From NCBI GenBank assembly GCA_015501595.1, contig JADNRX010000245.1, positions 19,930 through 83,929 on the forward strand: a stretch of DNA of 64,000 nt, in the 5' to 3' direction. The stretch comes from Hymenopellis radicata. Its lineage: Eukaryota; Basidiomycota; Agaricomycetes; Agaricales; Physalacriaceae. Shown one piece after another: positions 11,261-22,272 of the stretch (position 1 is its first letter; each line of letters begins with the position of its first letter). A program made the position numbers and the translations under genes. The notes below the pieces were generated by a model. The model was not told the origin of the DNA, searched no databases, and was given only the letters and a program-made list of their open reading frames with translations.

Positions 11261-11912
11261 TTAAACCCTCATCACATTACCTTTTTGCCGCAATGCTTTA
11301 CCGTGCTTCTTCCGCTTCATGTGAGCATTTAAGTCTTTCAGGTTCTCCAATACCTTCCCACACTTCTCACACGCAAAGCCATTGTTGGAATTCCGCTTCC
11401 TCTGTAACCCGCCACCTGTTAGCACAGGCGCGCTCGATGGCCCGGGCGCGGACGGGATAGGCGCGCTCGATGGACCGTATGCGGACGCGGACGGGATAGG
11501 CGCGCTCGATGGACCGTATGCGGACGCGGATGGGATAGGCGCGCTCGATGGACCGTATGCGGACGCGGATGGGATAGGCGCGCTCGATGGACCGTATGCG
11601 GCATTTGCCTGGTCGAGCTGGCTTTCGATAGCCGCCAAAAATGGCACGAGATGTGCGGTGCTCGACGTTTCCTCCAAGTTTGTTCGCTCATGCTAAAATC
11701 CCCAATTCATTAGTGTTGTGTTGCTTAATCTCCAAAACAGATTTACCGAGATCGGAAAAGTCGTTAAAACCAGTCGCTGCTCTGTCGTGTCCCAGACGAT
11801 CATGATGGTAAAAGCAAGAGCTGTATCGTTTGTTCATGCTTACTTCACAGGTATTTGACTGCGTTTGTCTGTGCAGCTCAAGTACACCACTCTCGCCGGT
11901 CTTCAAGACCAT
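11261..11912 (-). CDS. Small C2H2 zinc-finger protein with 13-residue tandem repeats (2 exons)
   Basis: Exon 1 (11912-11844) joins exon 2 (11692-11261) across a 151-nt intron (donor GTAAGC, acceptor TTTTAG) to give 166 residues. The splice is needed because the second frame has no ATG after its upstream stop. The middle carries about four copies of a 13-residue unit (AYGPSSAPIPSAS) encoded by a 39-bp DNA repeat. The C-terminus holds a single C2H2 finger, ACEKCGKVLENLKDLNAHMK: Cys-x2-Cys-x12-His-x5-His, followed by basic residues. One finger plus basic tail suggests nucleic-acid binding; the target is unknown. Exon 1 is the uncertain part. Confidence 0.6.
11440..11601 (-). repeat. 39-bp in-frame tandem repeat
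   Basis: About four units of 39 bp (core GCGCTCGATGGACCGTATGC on the plus strand) lie inside the zinc-finger gene. The unit length is a multiple of three, so copy number can change without breaking the protein. Confidence 0.85.
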
Positions 11913-13368
11913 TTTTCCTGCGCTCTTCCATCATTGCTAACTTTTGTCGACCCTGTTGACCTTCCTCTGCAAGACGGTCATGACCATATGCGCTCACCGG
12001 CGAACCCCGATCTGTCCTTACCGGCCTACTTTACATCTTTTCTGTAATGTTCTCTCCGACGATTATGTTGCTGATTGGGAGGCTTCACAATATCGTCTGG
12101 CCTCAGCAAGACGAACATCGATCGGATTCTAATCACCCGTGTTCTCCACTTGGCAGGTTCCAAGCCACGGACGGTCCTGCTTGCCTTCATGGGTGTGGTC
12201 GTGCTTTGCTAGTGTGGATAAGGTGCGTATTCCTGCCTAATGCCATATGTTCTGGTGTCTGACTTTACGTAGTAACATGGCCGCGCCGACGTTATGCTTC
12301 ACTCTCATTCGGGTACCATATTCTTCGACTGCGTGTCAGTCCCAGGGAGCGCCTTCGTTTACCGCGGTGGCGGCTCTATAGACGAGATGGGGACATCGGC
12401 TTAGCTTGGCGGCTCCCAAAGACAGGTCATGTTCAGATCTTCTGGGAATCTGGTTCGTTTTGATCAGCCGGAATTTGGCGAGAAAACCCAGGAGGTACGT
12501 ACCGTCTTCGAATCTCTGGCGGTGCTAACAATGATGATCATCACGGATTCAGAAAGCGAAAGAAGAAGCGGAGCTATACAAGTTCGACGTCGTCGTGGCC
12601 GTGGCCAAGTCTTACATCCCTCGCCGTCAAGCTAGCACCTCACATTCCAAGCCCACTCAAACGGAAACAAATTCTTCGGCTTTGGCCAGCGAGATGTGTC
12701 GCTTGCCACGGGGCGAAATTGTTGGTGAATTTGCCTCTATCTCTACTGTAAATCTGACAGTTTTCGCGTTAGTAATTCTTCGCCTTGGAAACGGTGAGCT
12801 TTACCTTTCTGTTCGTGGTGGTAACCGCTCAATTTCTTCAGAATTGCATTCGGAGTCGCCCGACGCCCCGACTGAGGCTAGCAGACATGACGACGGGGTC
12901 CCGAGAGATGGACAGCATGGGTTTCGAGAGACGGGCAGCATGTGGCTTGAGGTTCGCAATGTCTTGATGTCTCCGCGAATATCCCGCTAACAAGCTTCAT
13001 GTCAGTTCAATCGAGGACTCCGTACGATGTCCTGTCAACATACCACCAAACGAAGACGGATCCTTCACCTTCGGGCAGCGAGATGTCGCTCGCCGCGGGG
13101 CAAAAGTATACATTGTCCAGGCGGGAATAGATGTCCAGCAAAGCAAGAAAGTACCCGTCGCGGCGTAATATTTCGAATTTGCCAGGGTTGGGATTGGCGC
13201 CACATTCCGTGTACCTCGCTTACTCGGGGAACGGAGAGGAACTTGGGACGGCGGCGCAGAGAATCAGAACCGTATACTCGTTCTTACTGTCTTGATTCCC
13301 AGAAATCCAACAGCCAGCTTTACAACAAACAGAGCAGTAATATTGAGTGAAGAATACTACAGAAACCG
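11913..13368. other. No secure gene
   Basis: Several plus-strand frames of 60-130 codons occur (for example 12429-12635 and 12595-12990) but none shows a recognised domain, and I could not join them convincingly. The region could hold a decayed gene. Confidence 0.4.
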
Positions 13369-16153
13369 TGCCGTCGGAGAAGCATCTCCGTGTTGAACTA
13401 TTATAGACAACGGTGTTGCAGCGCTCAGCCGGCACGCAGCCAAACTGTCTTTCACCGGTAAGTAGCCAAATGAGTCGTTGGTACGCCTCGAGTCGAAGTC
13501 GAATGGCACATCCCCGGCGCAGAGGCAAGCGTTCCACGTTCACGTCGTCGTCGTCCCCAATGAAAGTCCAGTGTTCGATGGCCGTGAAACAAGTCCCGAG
13601 TCGAAGTAGCTGACAGTAAAGTCAGTATTGAATGTGATAATCGATGAAAGGACACTTACAATTGAACGGGGACACGACAGCCTTCTGCAAATACATGAGT
13701 GAAAGCTAGATCAGTAGAGTGTTGGTGAACAGCTCACCAATAGAGCAGCCTTCAAAAGTAAAGCAAGGCAACGGACGTCGACACCTTGAGTTCATCATGT
13801 CCTTGTCTCGTGGATCAGCCGGCGCGAAGCCAAACTGCTACTCACCGGCGCAGAGCCAAATGATTCCGTCCGACGGTGCCACGCAGGTCGTGAACACTAT
13901 CCTGCAGAAAGACGACGCATTGGTAAGTATTCAAACAACAAGAAGAGAGCCTTACTAACATGAACAAGGCAGCAGTAAGGCTATACTAACACCACTCGAT
14001 AAGAACAGTTACTAGTCGAATCAAGACCGCGTCTCGTCTGAGAATTTACCCAGAGGCGGCGCAGTACCGAGGCGAGCGGTACTGTGATACGTATGAGTTC
14101 AAAAGTCGAACAAGACGAAATCGACGACTCACTTTGTCAGAATTTCCGGTCCGAGACTCAAGTAACGAGCGACACAGAGGTGGACTACGATTGTTCGTCG
14201 TCGTAGGTCCTTGCATCGGTCCGTAAGGCGGACTCGCCAGATATCCATGCCAGGAGCCGACGCGGAGTCAACTGGTACCCATCAGCGCAGAGCCAAATGA
14301 AATTGTCGTAGCTAGTGCGGCACTCCCAAAGAGTGAGAGGCACAAACAAGGCTGTAAGCTGTAGAGAAAGGTAAGCATTCTGATATCAAGTATAGCAGTG
14401 TCTCACCGACGAGACAACATTGAGAATCAACTAGAAAGCCCTGATAAGTCAACCACTATAACGAAGACATGGGAGCTTGCCTCTGGGGTTTGAAGAGGTC
14501 GCGGTCGAACGTGGTGATCCCAGCCGGCGAAGGCTGCATTGTCAACGGCCTCTAAAGTGCTGGTGGCCAGCATGTCGTCGTCGTACGGACGAGAGGGGGA
14601 GGAGGCGGCGCTGACGCTGGTAAGTATTCGTCAATGAAGAGGAATAGTACAGGATAACTTACGTGTACGAGTGTAGCAATCACTGGAAGGAGTCATCGTC
14701 GTCTAGCCTAGGGAACAAAATGAGGTTCAATACAGGAGGGGGTAAACGGTAGCGTACCATTTGGCTCTAGTCGTGATTTTAAGACTTTGTACCGCCCGAA
14801 ATCAAGCCTGGTCGGGTCCGAATGGGAAAAACACCAAGTCGCGGCAGCGGCAGCGGCTTGGATGCGTTCAGACACGGCGTCTGAGTTAATTGTAAGTAGA
14901 CTTCCAATGGAGGACGAGCAGGCCGACATACCTTGGGGGGCTGTATCAACAAAAGGTAAGTACGGCGTCAACGAGCAAAGACTGGATAACACACCAAGGA
15001 GTCGAACTAGGGTATCATCATCGTCGTCGAACAGAGCCTTGAAAATTCGACCTACGCTGTCGCCGTCGCTGGGCCCGCCAACCTTGAAGTCGAGAGCGCG
15101 CCCTCCGCGGAAACACAAAGGCCTGCAAGAGAGTTAGAACGCTCGTCGCCAATAGAGAAGCAACAACGCACCAGAGCGGTAAAAGGCTATGAGATACGGC
15201 GCCGAGGCTGGAAAGCCTGATGAAGTCGTGTGAGCAAGGTGAGATGATGGTGGGAGGAGGAAACCCACGCTGTGATGATCAACAGGGTTAGCGGTCACGT
15301 TTTGGACGCGTCGGGAAGGCGATGGCGACAACGGCGGAAACGACGACGAGAGAATATGCAGAGCGAGAGAGAGAGATACAACGACGACATATAAGTAGAG
15401 ACAATATGAGAAAGAGAGAAGGAGAAGAGGGAATGATGTGGGTGATGATGAATTCTGACCGAATTCCATCGCCTTTTATTGCGTTTCCTGGCATGCCAAG
15501 CTCCAGAAGAAACGTAAGACTATTCGGATAATCTGTCGCCGTGATGCGAGAGCGGCCGTCGGGGCGAGAACTTCGGAAGTTGTAACAGGATTATTGGGCC
15601 GCCACGGGAGACCGTTTCTAGCGTCCTACGCGTATTAACCTCCCTGACCGCGTAAAATAAAGCTGAATAGCTCACTGATAGATGTGAAAATGAGGCTATG
15701 AAAGTTGTCAGGCCAGACCTCAACCGAGTGAACGAAATCCAACAGAACTCACCTTCTCCTCCCGAATGCACTGATTCTTCAATCCTTTCGCTTGCGCCAA
15801 GTCTCCGTGGTCCAAAATGCCGCAATCGTTTCAAGGAGAGGACCCTGATCGTCTGATGTGAGTCATCTAGAATAACCAGACGGGGAACTGAAAAAACTTA
15901 CTGATTGGTATTTCGTGGCGGCGGGCATTCGCACCGCTTAGCGTTGCGTTCTGAACACAGATATTAGTCGCCGTTTACGCTGTAATGAAACGTAATAGGG
16001 TCAGACCAACTTGAAGCCAATGAAGAACGGAAAAGGCACGAACCTTGTGGGTGCCAGATTGAATTCAGGATGATTGTCGTGTAAGTGTCAATTACGGGGG
16101 GTTAGGGTTAGTTGTCTATAATAGTTCAACACGGAGATGCTTCTCTGACGGCA
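13369..16153. mobile_element. 2.8-kb segment bounded by 43-bp inverted repeats
   Basis: 13369-13411 and 16111-16153 are inverted copies that match at 42 of 43 positions; the outermost bases read TGCCGTC...GACGGCA. The interior has no transposase-like frame. It contains three diverged copies of a ~50-bp motif (13425-13476, 13813-13863, 14253-14300), each resembling an exon end plus GTGAGT donor on the minus strand, and a short telomere-like run (GGGGGGTTAGGGTTAG) beside the right repeat. No target-site duplication is evident. It may be a non-autonomous DNA element or a rearranged duplicate. Confidence 0.4.
14708..15118 (-). other. Unresolved frame inside the bounded segment
   Basis: A 136-codon minus-strand frame with acidic runs (DDDDDT) and an Ala run encoded by GCN repeats. 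It has splice-like sites nearby (GTAAGTACGG at 14954 is on the opposite strand). No domain is recognised and I would not annotate it as a gene without transcripts. Confidence 0.2.
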
Positions 16154-16350
16154 AGGCTAATCGTTTCGAGGATTTCTTCTTTCACGCGAGTATGGTAAGT
16201 TGTCGCGACAACTTTGAATTCATTGAGGCAGGTTAAGGTTACATGACAAGCATGTGTCGACGCCCGCCTACAGTTCCCGTTTACCGGAAAATGAGCTCCG
16301 CGTTCGCTCCCACCATACGCCTCTACGCACTCTACTAACCCCCCAGTGAC

Positions 16351-17250
16351 ATGCTTCACAAGACAAGACATATCTTTATACGAGACGGCCAAGCCGCTGC
16401 CAAGCGCCAGCATTTTCCGCCAGAATCACGCTCCTGCAGCATCACGTTCGGCGCCGAATTGATACCGACCAGTATACCCTGTTTCCTCCCGCCGCCATTC
16501 GAGCCTTTGCATCAAGCCACCGCGTACGCTCTCACAATAGCGATTATAGTATCCAAGTCACTTCAGCTTCTATCCCCTTGCGAGTCACGTCCTCTGCCCC
16601 TACACGTACCAATATACTTGCATCACCTTACATTACAACAACTACCTGTTTCCAATATATATCATTCCTTCATGTCTCCTGACCTGCCCTCCAATTCTGC
16701 TTCCCAGCCCTCTGAGTCATCTCCATCTCCAAACGGCCAGCCCAGTCGACAATCCTTCCCTTTTGGCCGACTGCAATGCAGTTTCTTGTTTGCGTGGGCT
16801 ACTATCCTTCTACAAACCTGCACCGCAGTTAGCCCCAGCATACTCTTCGATAGTATTCCAGTCGCACCTCGTCATGCTGCATTGCATCCTTCCTTTCCTC
16901 CAAAAGCTTATCATCTTCGCCCAGTCGCTCGCTCTTCCTGTTGTCTGGAGACCCATTTCTCCTTGACTCCATAGCCCTTTGCAAGCACCCAGCCTGAAAT
17001 TTATGACGTATCAAGCTCTTCTCAGAGTCTTCGGTTGGTCTGGTGAATGCCCGCACTAGCTCTCTTCGATTAGCGGGCGACCTGGTCGTTCTGACAAGCA
17101 ATGATGAACATGAAGGCTTTCTCAGGCCAGATGCGTCTGAGGCCAGAGGCGACAAGTGCGCTGGCTCATGCACTGTTAAACCCGCCATCTATCACATCTC
17201 TCAGCTTACATCGATATGAGACAGACGTAACCCTACCTCACCTGGCATGA
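16351..17250. other. Unresolved stretch, possible F-box relic
   Basis: A plus-strand frame (16351-16974) has an internal ATG at 16672 that starts MSPDLPSNSASQPSES, similar in style to the F-box gene start at 18268, but no F-box follows in any frame. It may be a decayed member of the neighbouring cluster. Confidence 0.25.
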
Positions 17251-17307
17251 TGAAGATCAAGAAAAAGGCTGCATCAACGTGACGTTGGCGCGGCGTCCTT
17301 CCGCTGT

Positions 17308-17520
17308 AGCTTGCAATCTCTTATGTTTAGGGATCGCAATCCTTAAATAGCGGATCGCAATCCTTATAAGTAGAACAGCGATCGCTCCTTTTCCGCTCCA
17401 GCTACGGCCTCTATATTCTTCTAGTCGCAAACATGCCTTCAACGTCCATATACACGCCATCGCCCCTGTCCCAATTTCCAGCTTCCTCGGCTCAGACAAC
17501 AACCCATTCATCTCACTTCT
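17308..17520 (+). pseudogene. Truncated promoter and start of an F-box-type gene
   Basis: TGCAATCTCTTATGTTTAGG at 17312 nearly repeats the sequence at 18103 upstream of the intact F-box gene. It is followed by two more TCGCAATCC units about 21 nt apart, a Ser/Pro-rich start (ATG at 17432) and a frame-shifted SDNNPFISLLPLVTIFHQ resembling the DNPLILTLPLNVLQHI of the intact copy. Nothing downstream continues the gene. Confidence 0.35.
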
Positions 17521-17589
17521 TCCGCTGGTGACCATATTCCATCAGTATTGCATCCACTAATCTTAAGGTATACCCCACCTGCCACGATG

Positions 17590-18043
17590 CTACAGCGCAT
17601 CCAAGTAAGGCTCAACCGCCTTTAACCACTCCTCCGGTAGTGCCATCCCCTCCGGCATAGCATCAAAAAAGATTGGCTTCCCCACTCTGCCCGCCACATC
17701 TATCCACCGAAAGTGACTCCAATGCCTCCACTCGCAACAAGCGCCCTCCAACCGTAGTAGACGTATTCTAGCAGGCGGCATGTAGTCCGCCTCACGTAGC
17801 ACATCATGGACTTGAAGCAGGCGCAATCTTGTAGCAATGTTCTCCAGGCGGATCGTCTGTAATCCATCCTAACAACACATTAACATCCTCCAGCTTCGTG
17901 AACGGCACTGCACCAACCTCTGAGAAGAACACCAACACGGCTCTACAGTTGCGCTCCTGTTCTATAGGCGCAAAGAATGAAGTCACTTTCCGTTGACCAG
18001 GAAGCTGCTTGCGCATCATGTGGCAAGAGGAATATATGAACAC
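17590..18043 (-). CDS. Hypothetical protein, 134 aa (2 exons)
   Basis: Exons 18043-17918 and 17868-17590 join across a 49-nt intron (GTTGGT...TTAG) in phase 0. The protein starts MFIYSSCHMM and ends in EPYLDAL. The second exon has a Leu/Arg pattern (RLLQVHDVLREADY, RIRLLRLEGACCEW) like the C-terminal repeats of the nearby F-box proteins, so it may be a truncated member of that group. No F-box is present. Confidence 0.45.
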
Positions 18044-18267
18044 CGCTGATTGCGGCCCTCAAGGTACTTAGCCCCTGTATTAATGCGCTGCATCCTGTGG
18101 CCTGCAATCTCTTATATTTAGGGACTGCTGGCCGTACACAGCCGTCTGCAGACCTTTCATGTTGGACTGCAATTCTTACCAGTAGGACTTCGATCGTACT
18201 ACCCCGGCCCTCAGACGCCCTCTATACTGCAGTTGTCGTTAACACGCCCCCTTCTCAGAGGCGTTAC

Positions 18268-19083
18268 ATGTCGCCGCTCCACATCCCACTCCCACCATCC
18301 CACCACCATCCAGACGCATCATCTTTGGCTCACCCTCAACCTCCCAGTCCCCCGCACGACAACCCATTGATCCTCACCCTCCCGCTCAATGTACTGCAAC
18401 ATATTGTGCGGCTGAGCGCATACCAGGACGGATCACCGCTGCGATGGGGCGCGACGTGTCGGCGGCTACTGGACGTCATTGACACCATGTCTCACGAGCT
18501 GCCTTTCGTCCACATAGATGTTGCAGATCAAGCCGATAACGCCCAGTGGATTTGCAAGGACTCCCCCAGGATCCGCCTCCGTGTCCATCATAGTAAGTAC
18601 TCCTCACTCTGCAGTCCGTCGTCGCTGATGTTGACATCTACAGGTGGCTGTATCCAGTTCGCATTGGATAACTGTTATCGCCTGCAAACCCTCATCATCG
18701 AAGCGCCTATCTCCACCGTCGAGGCTGTGGCCACTATCTTGTCTTCCGCCGACATGCCCCATCTACAACATCTAAGCATCATTCTCCTGTTTGCGTCAGT
18801 AGACCAAACCTTCGACCACCCCTCCGATGATACGTTGGACAAATTGTCACCCGGTATACGACAGGTGATGAAGCATGGGCGTTTCTGTGCGGTCTCCCTG
18901 CTCCTCGCGCAGGATACTCCCAAGCCGCGCTCCTACGATGAAGGGCAGCAATTTGTAGAGGCAGCCGCTGGGACCGTGTATGCTTGGGACTTAGCTCAGA
19001 TTGCATGCCCCAGTATATATTTTTCTTCGCGACAGGCCACAGTAACCGCGCGTTTCAATAGACAATGTATACAAGATTTTTAG
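18268..19083 (+). CDS. F-box-like protein, 254 aa (2 exons)
   Basis: Exons 18268-18592 and 18644-19083 flank a strong 51-nt intron (GTAAGT...CTACAG). After a Pro/His/Ser-rich N-terminus of about 30 residues, LPLNVLQHIVRLSAY ... WGATCRRLLDVIDT fits an F-box (LP-x-x-x-L-x-x-I, then a Cys-Arg-x-hydrophobic helix). F-box proteins recruit substrates to SCF ubiquitin ligases; the rest of the chain would be the substrate-binding part but has no clear repeat. The ATG at 18268 is preferred over 18097, because the upstream segment shares a promoter-like motif with 17.3 kb. It is short for the family and may have lost C-terminal exons. Confidence 0.6.
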   Translation: MSPLHIPLPPSHHHPDASSLAHPQPPSPPHDNPLILTLPLNVLQHIVRLSAYQDGSPLRWGATCRRLLDVIDTMSHELPFVHIDVADQADNAQWICKDSPRIRLRVHHSKYSSLCSPSSLMLTSTGGCIQFALDNCYRLQTLIIEAPISTVEAVATILSSADMPHLQHLSIILLFASVDQTFDHPSDDTLDKLSPGIRQVMKHGRFCAVSLLLAQDTPKPRSYDEGQQFVEAAAGTVYAWDLAQIACPSIYFSSRQATVTARFNRQCIQDF

Positions 19084-19163
19084 AAAATGTACCTTGAAAA
19101 TTAGACAGTGAATGTGGCGCATTCAACTTTTCGGCCGAATCAGACATCTGGCCCTGACGTTTG

Positions 19164-19186
19164 CTCTCTCTCTCTCTCTCTCTCTT
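19164..19186 (+). repeat. (CT)n microsatellite
   Basis: About eleven uninterrupted CT dinucleotides lie about 75-100 nt upstream of the next gene's ATG. Pyrimidine runs are common in fungal promoters. Confidence 0.85.
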
Positions 19187-19261
19187 TATCCACCACTATA
19201 GGGCATCCTCCGCATGCAGCGCCCCGGCCCAAAGTAAGCACAGTCGGTCAACCGCTAGCCC

Positions 19262-20587
19262 GTGTTGACCTCCACCCCCACCAGCTCCTTGGCTCAGGAA
19301 TTGGTCGATAGCATTGCCGAGTGGTCTCTGACTGAAGAAGATGGTTTGGACGACTTCCAAGAAGACGGTTTGGATCACTTCCGCATGCCAGCAGTATATC
19401 CCAGCCCACGTACCATGGCAACGGCCAGGAATTTGCTGGCAACGCATAGAGCTTTTCGCGACAAAGCGCAGGAGGTCCTCTTCAGAACCATCCTGTTAGC
19501 GGCGGACGACTCCGTACCCTCGTCCCCACAAACCCCCCTCCCCTATCGGCCCCACTCCTGGAACACCGTCCAAGAGATGCTCAGCTCTCCACGCATCTCC
19601 AGCATTGTGCGGCAATTTGGCTTTGTCGGTGCCACATCCCTCGAGCATATCACAGATGTTAGTGCTCGCTGCCGCCGTGTGAACAGTCTCATCCTGGTAG
19701 ACGTTGACCTAGCGATCCTCGAAACCGTACAACCTTGGCCGGGTCCAACCCGACTGTGCTTCGCCGGCATCTGCGGCTCGACGCGTCAAATCCCTGCGGC
19801 TAAGAGGCTCGCCCCAGACTTCAAACACCTCAGGTTCCTCCTCGCATGGGACCTACGATGGCACCAAGTATCCCGTCCAATCAGTCTGGACACACTCTCT
19901 CTCCAAGTCACCCGTCGTTCCGCTCGGATTCCCCTTTACCCAGACGACACTGTCTATGTAGGGTTACATGTCCGCCGTGTTGAGGTGGTCGTCATCAATG
20001 GCAAACTTATCAAAGTCGACCATGCACTTCGCGGTGTCCAAGGCGTTGAGGTTTTTGATCTTAATCTCACAGGTTCGATTAATTTTTTCTCTTCTGCCCA
20101 TTTCTTCGATGCCCATGTCTTTGTAGAGTGCGAGCCGGTTTTCGAAGATTGGCAAAGTACGGAACTGCGGTTGTCTCATTGGACCAATCTCAAGCATGTT
20201 TCCATGCGCTTCCACTATAGTTCCGCTCTCGCGATAGCCCGAACGTTAAACCTCGTCACTCAAACTGCGTCACTCCAGACCACGCGACTAACTGTCTTCC
20301 TACAGACGTGTGGCGAGAGAAACAGGGCCCGCACCGAGAACACCCTCACCACTTTCAGCAATGCTCTTTTGTACAGCGTAAAAGCTGGTGGAACATTAGA
20401 GCTGAACTGGGTCTGGGTTATTGGTTTCATGGTCCCGACGGCGTGTTTGCCCGACAGACAGTGGGAGCGTGTTCTGGCAACCCCTCGGCTTGCGGAGCGA
20501 GCGTTTCCAGACAGGGTGGTCGTTCGTCACCATGGAGTGCACGCCCGACACGTATCCCGTTGGGACTGGAATGGACGTGTAGGTTAA
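19262..20587 (+). CDS. F-box/LRR-like protein, 423 aa (2 exons)
   Basis: Exons 19262-20072 and 20127-20587 join across a 54-nt intron (GTTCGA...TTTGTAG). The intron falls at the same place, after a LxLTG motif, as in the paralogues at 26.0-27.3 and 27.6-29.0 kb, and the following text (CEPVFEDW ... LSHWTNLKHVSMRFHY) matches theirs (DEPPW ... HW-x-x-LK-x-I-x-x-RFHY). The N-terminus (LAQELVDSIAEW ... THRAFRDKAQEVLFR) is F-box-like and the centre has Leu-rich strands. This is a basidiomycete-expanded family with unknown targets, presumably SCF adaptors. Confidence 0.7.
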   Translation: MLTSTPTSSLAQELVDSIAEWSLTEEDGLDDFQEDGLDHFRMPAVYPSPRTMATARNLLATHRAFRDKAQEVLFRTILLAADDSVPSSPQTPLPYRPHSWNTVQEMLSSPRISSIVRQFGFVGATSLEHITDVSARCRRVNSLILVDVDLAILETVQPWPGPTRLCFAGICGSTRQIPAAKRLAPDFKHLRFLLAWDLRWHQVSRPISLDTLSLQVTRRSARIPLYPDDTVYVGLHVRRVEVVVINGKLIKVDHALRGVQGVEVFDLNLTGSINFFSSAHFFDAHVFVECEPVFEDWQSTELRLSHWTNLKHVSMRFHYSSALAIARTLNLVTQTASLQTTRLTVFLQTCGERNRARTENTLTTFSNALLYSVKAGGTLELNWVWVIGFMVPTACLPDRQWERVLATPRLAERAFPDRVVVRHHGVHARHVSRWDWNGRVG

Positions 20588-20731
20588 ATTACGACCTGTT
20601 CTAGAGTAGTCTTGGCGCATGACGCGCATGGCAGCCTTCCTGCCACTACTATTCAAAATGCCTGTCGTATTTTATCACTTCATGTCCATATCTCATATCC
20701 ACAATTATTCCATAGCTGTTCAACTGACTGC

Positions 20732-22083
20732 TTAAGCTGTCTCCCAGTATAAGCCAGCCCACTCCCAAGGCTCCACACCTTCAGCATCAATCTCCTCAAC
20801 CGTCTCGTGTACCCGCCCAGGCCATTTTTCCCGCGCCCTGCTACTCATGTAATGACAGGCCTGACGTCGCTCCCCGATGATGTCCTCGTCTCCTCGCAGC
20901 ACAACGCATCGCCACCGAATGTTAACTTCTAGGGTTCTTGATGCGATGTCACCCAGTGCCGACCTCAGGCTATCCATAACACGGCAAAATTGACCAGGTA
21001 CTTTTGTCCCATCAACCACGAAAACTTCCAGGTGAAGCCACTGCAGCTGTTCCAGTGCGCTCACCATCGTCAACGTACCTGCTGCACTCATCCCGTTCCG
21101 CATCAGGTGAAAGGACATCGTTAACGCCTTGAGACTATGCTGTTTCGACATGTCTATACTCCCTTCCATCTCTGGTCCCAGCCGCATGGCATTTGTATCT
21201 ACGAATCCTGGATATATCAGAGCAGACCTCCCAGCCCATTGATCACTCACTTAGGAAGCAGATGCGCAAGTCCTCTACACCTGCCACCCTATTCAGTAAG
21301 AACGTGGTGCTCTCCGCACTGTCCAGCCAAGGGTTGCATGCCATCTCCAGTCGACGTGTTTCGAACAGCGTTGTTGTCGCTGGTGTCGAGATCCTAACCG
21401 GTCCGTACAGTGCGACTTTCAAGCACCCTACTTTGCAGGCCGGTCCCTCTGTCTCTCCCAGGAACAAGCTGCCGATCAACGAAAGAGTCTCCACGTTCGG
21501 CGCCATGGCCGTCATCACGTCCAAGCGCTCACCTCTCGCATGCAGTCCCCAGACACGTACATCGCTAACCCGTGGCCAACCTTCTCCAGACCAGACATTC
21601 TCCCATAAGTCCCCGTCGAACGTCAACTCCCGCACGTTTGGCAAGCGCCGCAGTATCTCGTCAACTAGTTTCTCCTCCACGGGGTTCCAGAAGTCGATAG
21701 CACGGATCGACTCTCGGATGGCCGCACTCCCCAAGAATGGCATGTTGCTCGCAAACGCTTGCTGCATATCGCGCGCTGGCCTCCTGACATCCGGCAGCCT
21801 TGGGTCCACCGCTTGCAGGAAATCTGCTCTTTTTACCATGATTTTCTCCCACAGGATCTTCCGCGCTGCGAAGCCCCACCTCTTTCCTACCAGCATCAAT
21901 GTCTGCGCCATCTTCTTCCGCTCTCTTGGTTCGTCCATGCAGAGGTCATGAACGCCCCTTCCCAGTACTGTCTGCGTCTCACAAGCCATGGGAATCACCT
22001 CATCCAACAGTTCCTGCGGAAACCACCTGAGTCGTAATCAGTCCGTCCTATACATCGAGCCAGCACTTTCCTCACCTTGCCAT
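20732..22083 (-). CDS. F-box-like protein, 419 aa (3 exons)
   Basis: A tiny first exon of 8 nt (22083-22076) supplies the ATG, then exons 22026-21251 and 21207-20732 follow; introns are 49 and 43 nt and all phases agree. The joined N-terminus reads MARWFPQELLDEVIPMACE, a good F-box start (FPxELLDxVI) that continues into KMAQTLMLVGKRWGFAARKI. The remainder has LRR-like strands (PNVRELTFDGDLW, APNVETLSLIGSLF). Without the 8-nt exon the frame has only a TTG start, which supports the model. It probably acts as a substrate adaptor of an SCF ligase. Confidence 0.65.
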
Positions 22084-22272
22084 CTTAATCCGTGCACGTT
22101 GGTCACGGCAAAGAATCGAAAGACTTTTTCATACTCCGCTTCTATATACATCTAAAACCCTGCCGGCACTGCCCAGTACCATTCACGCTGCTCCATTAAA
22201 TACCGGTAGGCATAGCCCTTCACTCGCTTTTTATCTCCACATACAACTACGGCGCCCTCGTGCCCATCCACT

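Noticed and set aside
16091..16110. A true telomere or subtelomere end
   Set aside because: Fewer than two TTAGGG units are present and genes continue on both sides.
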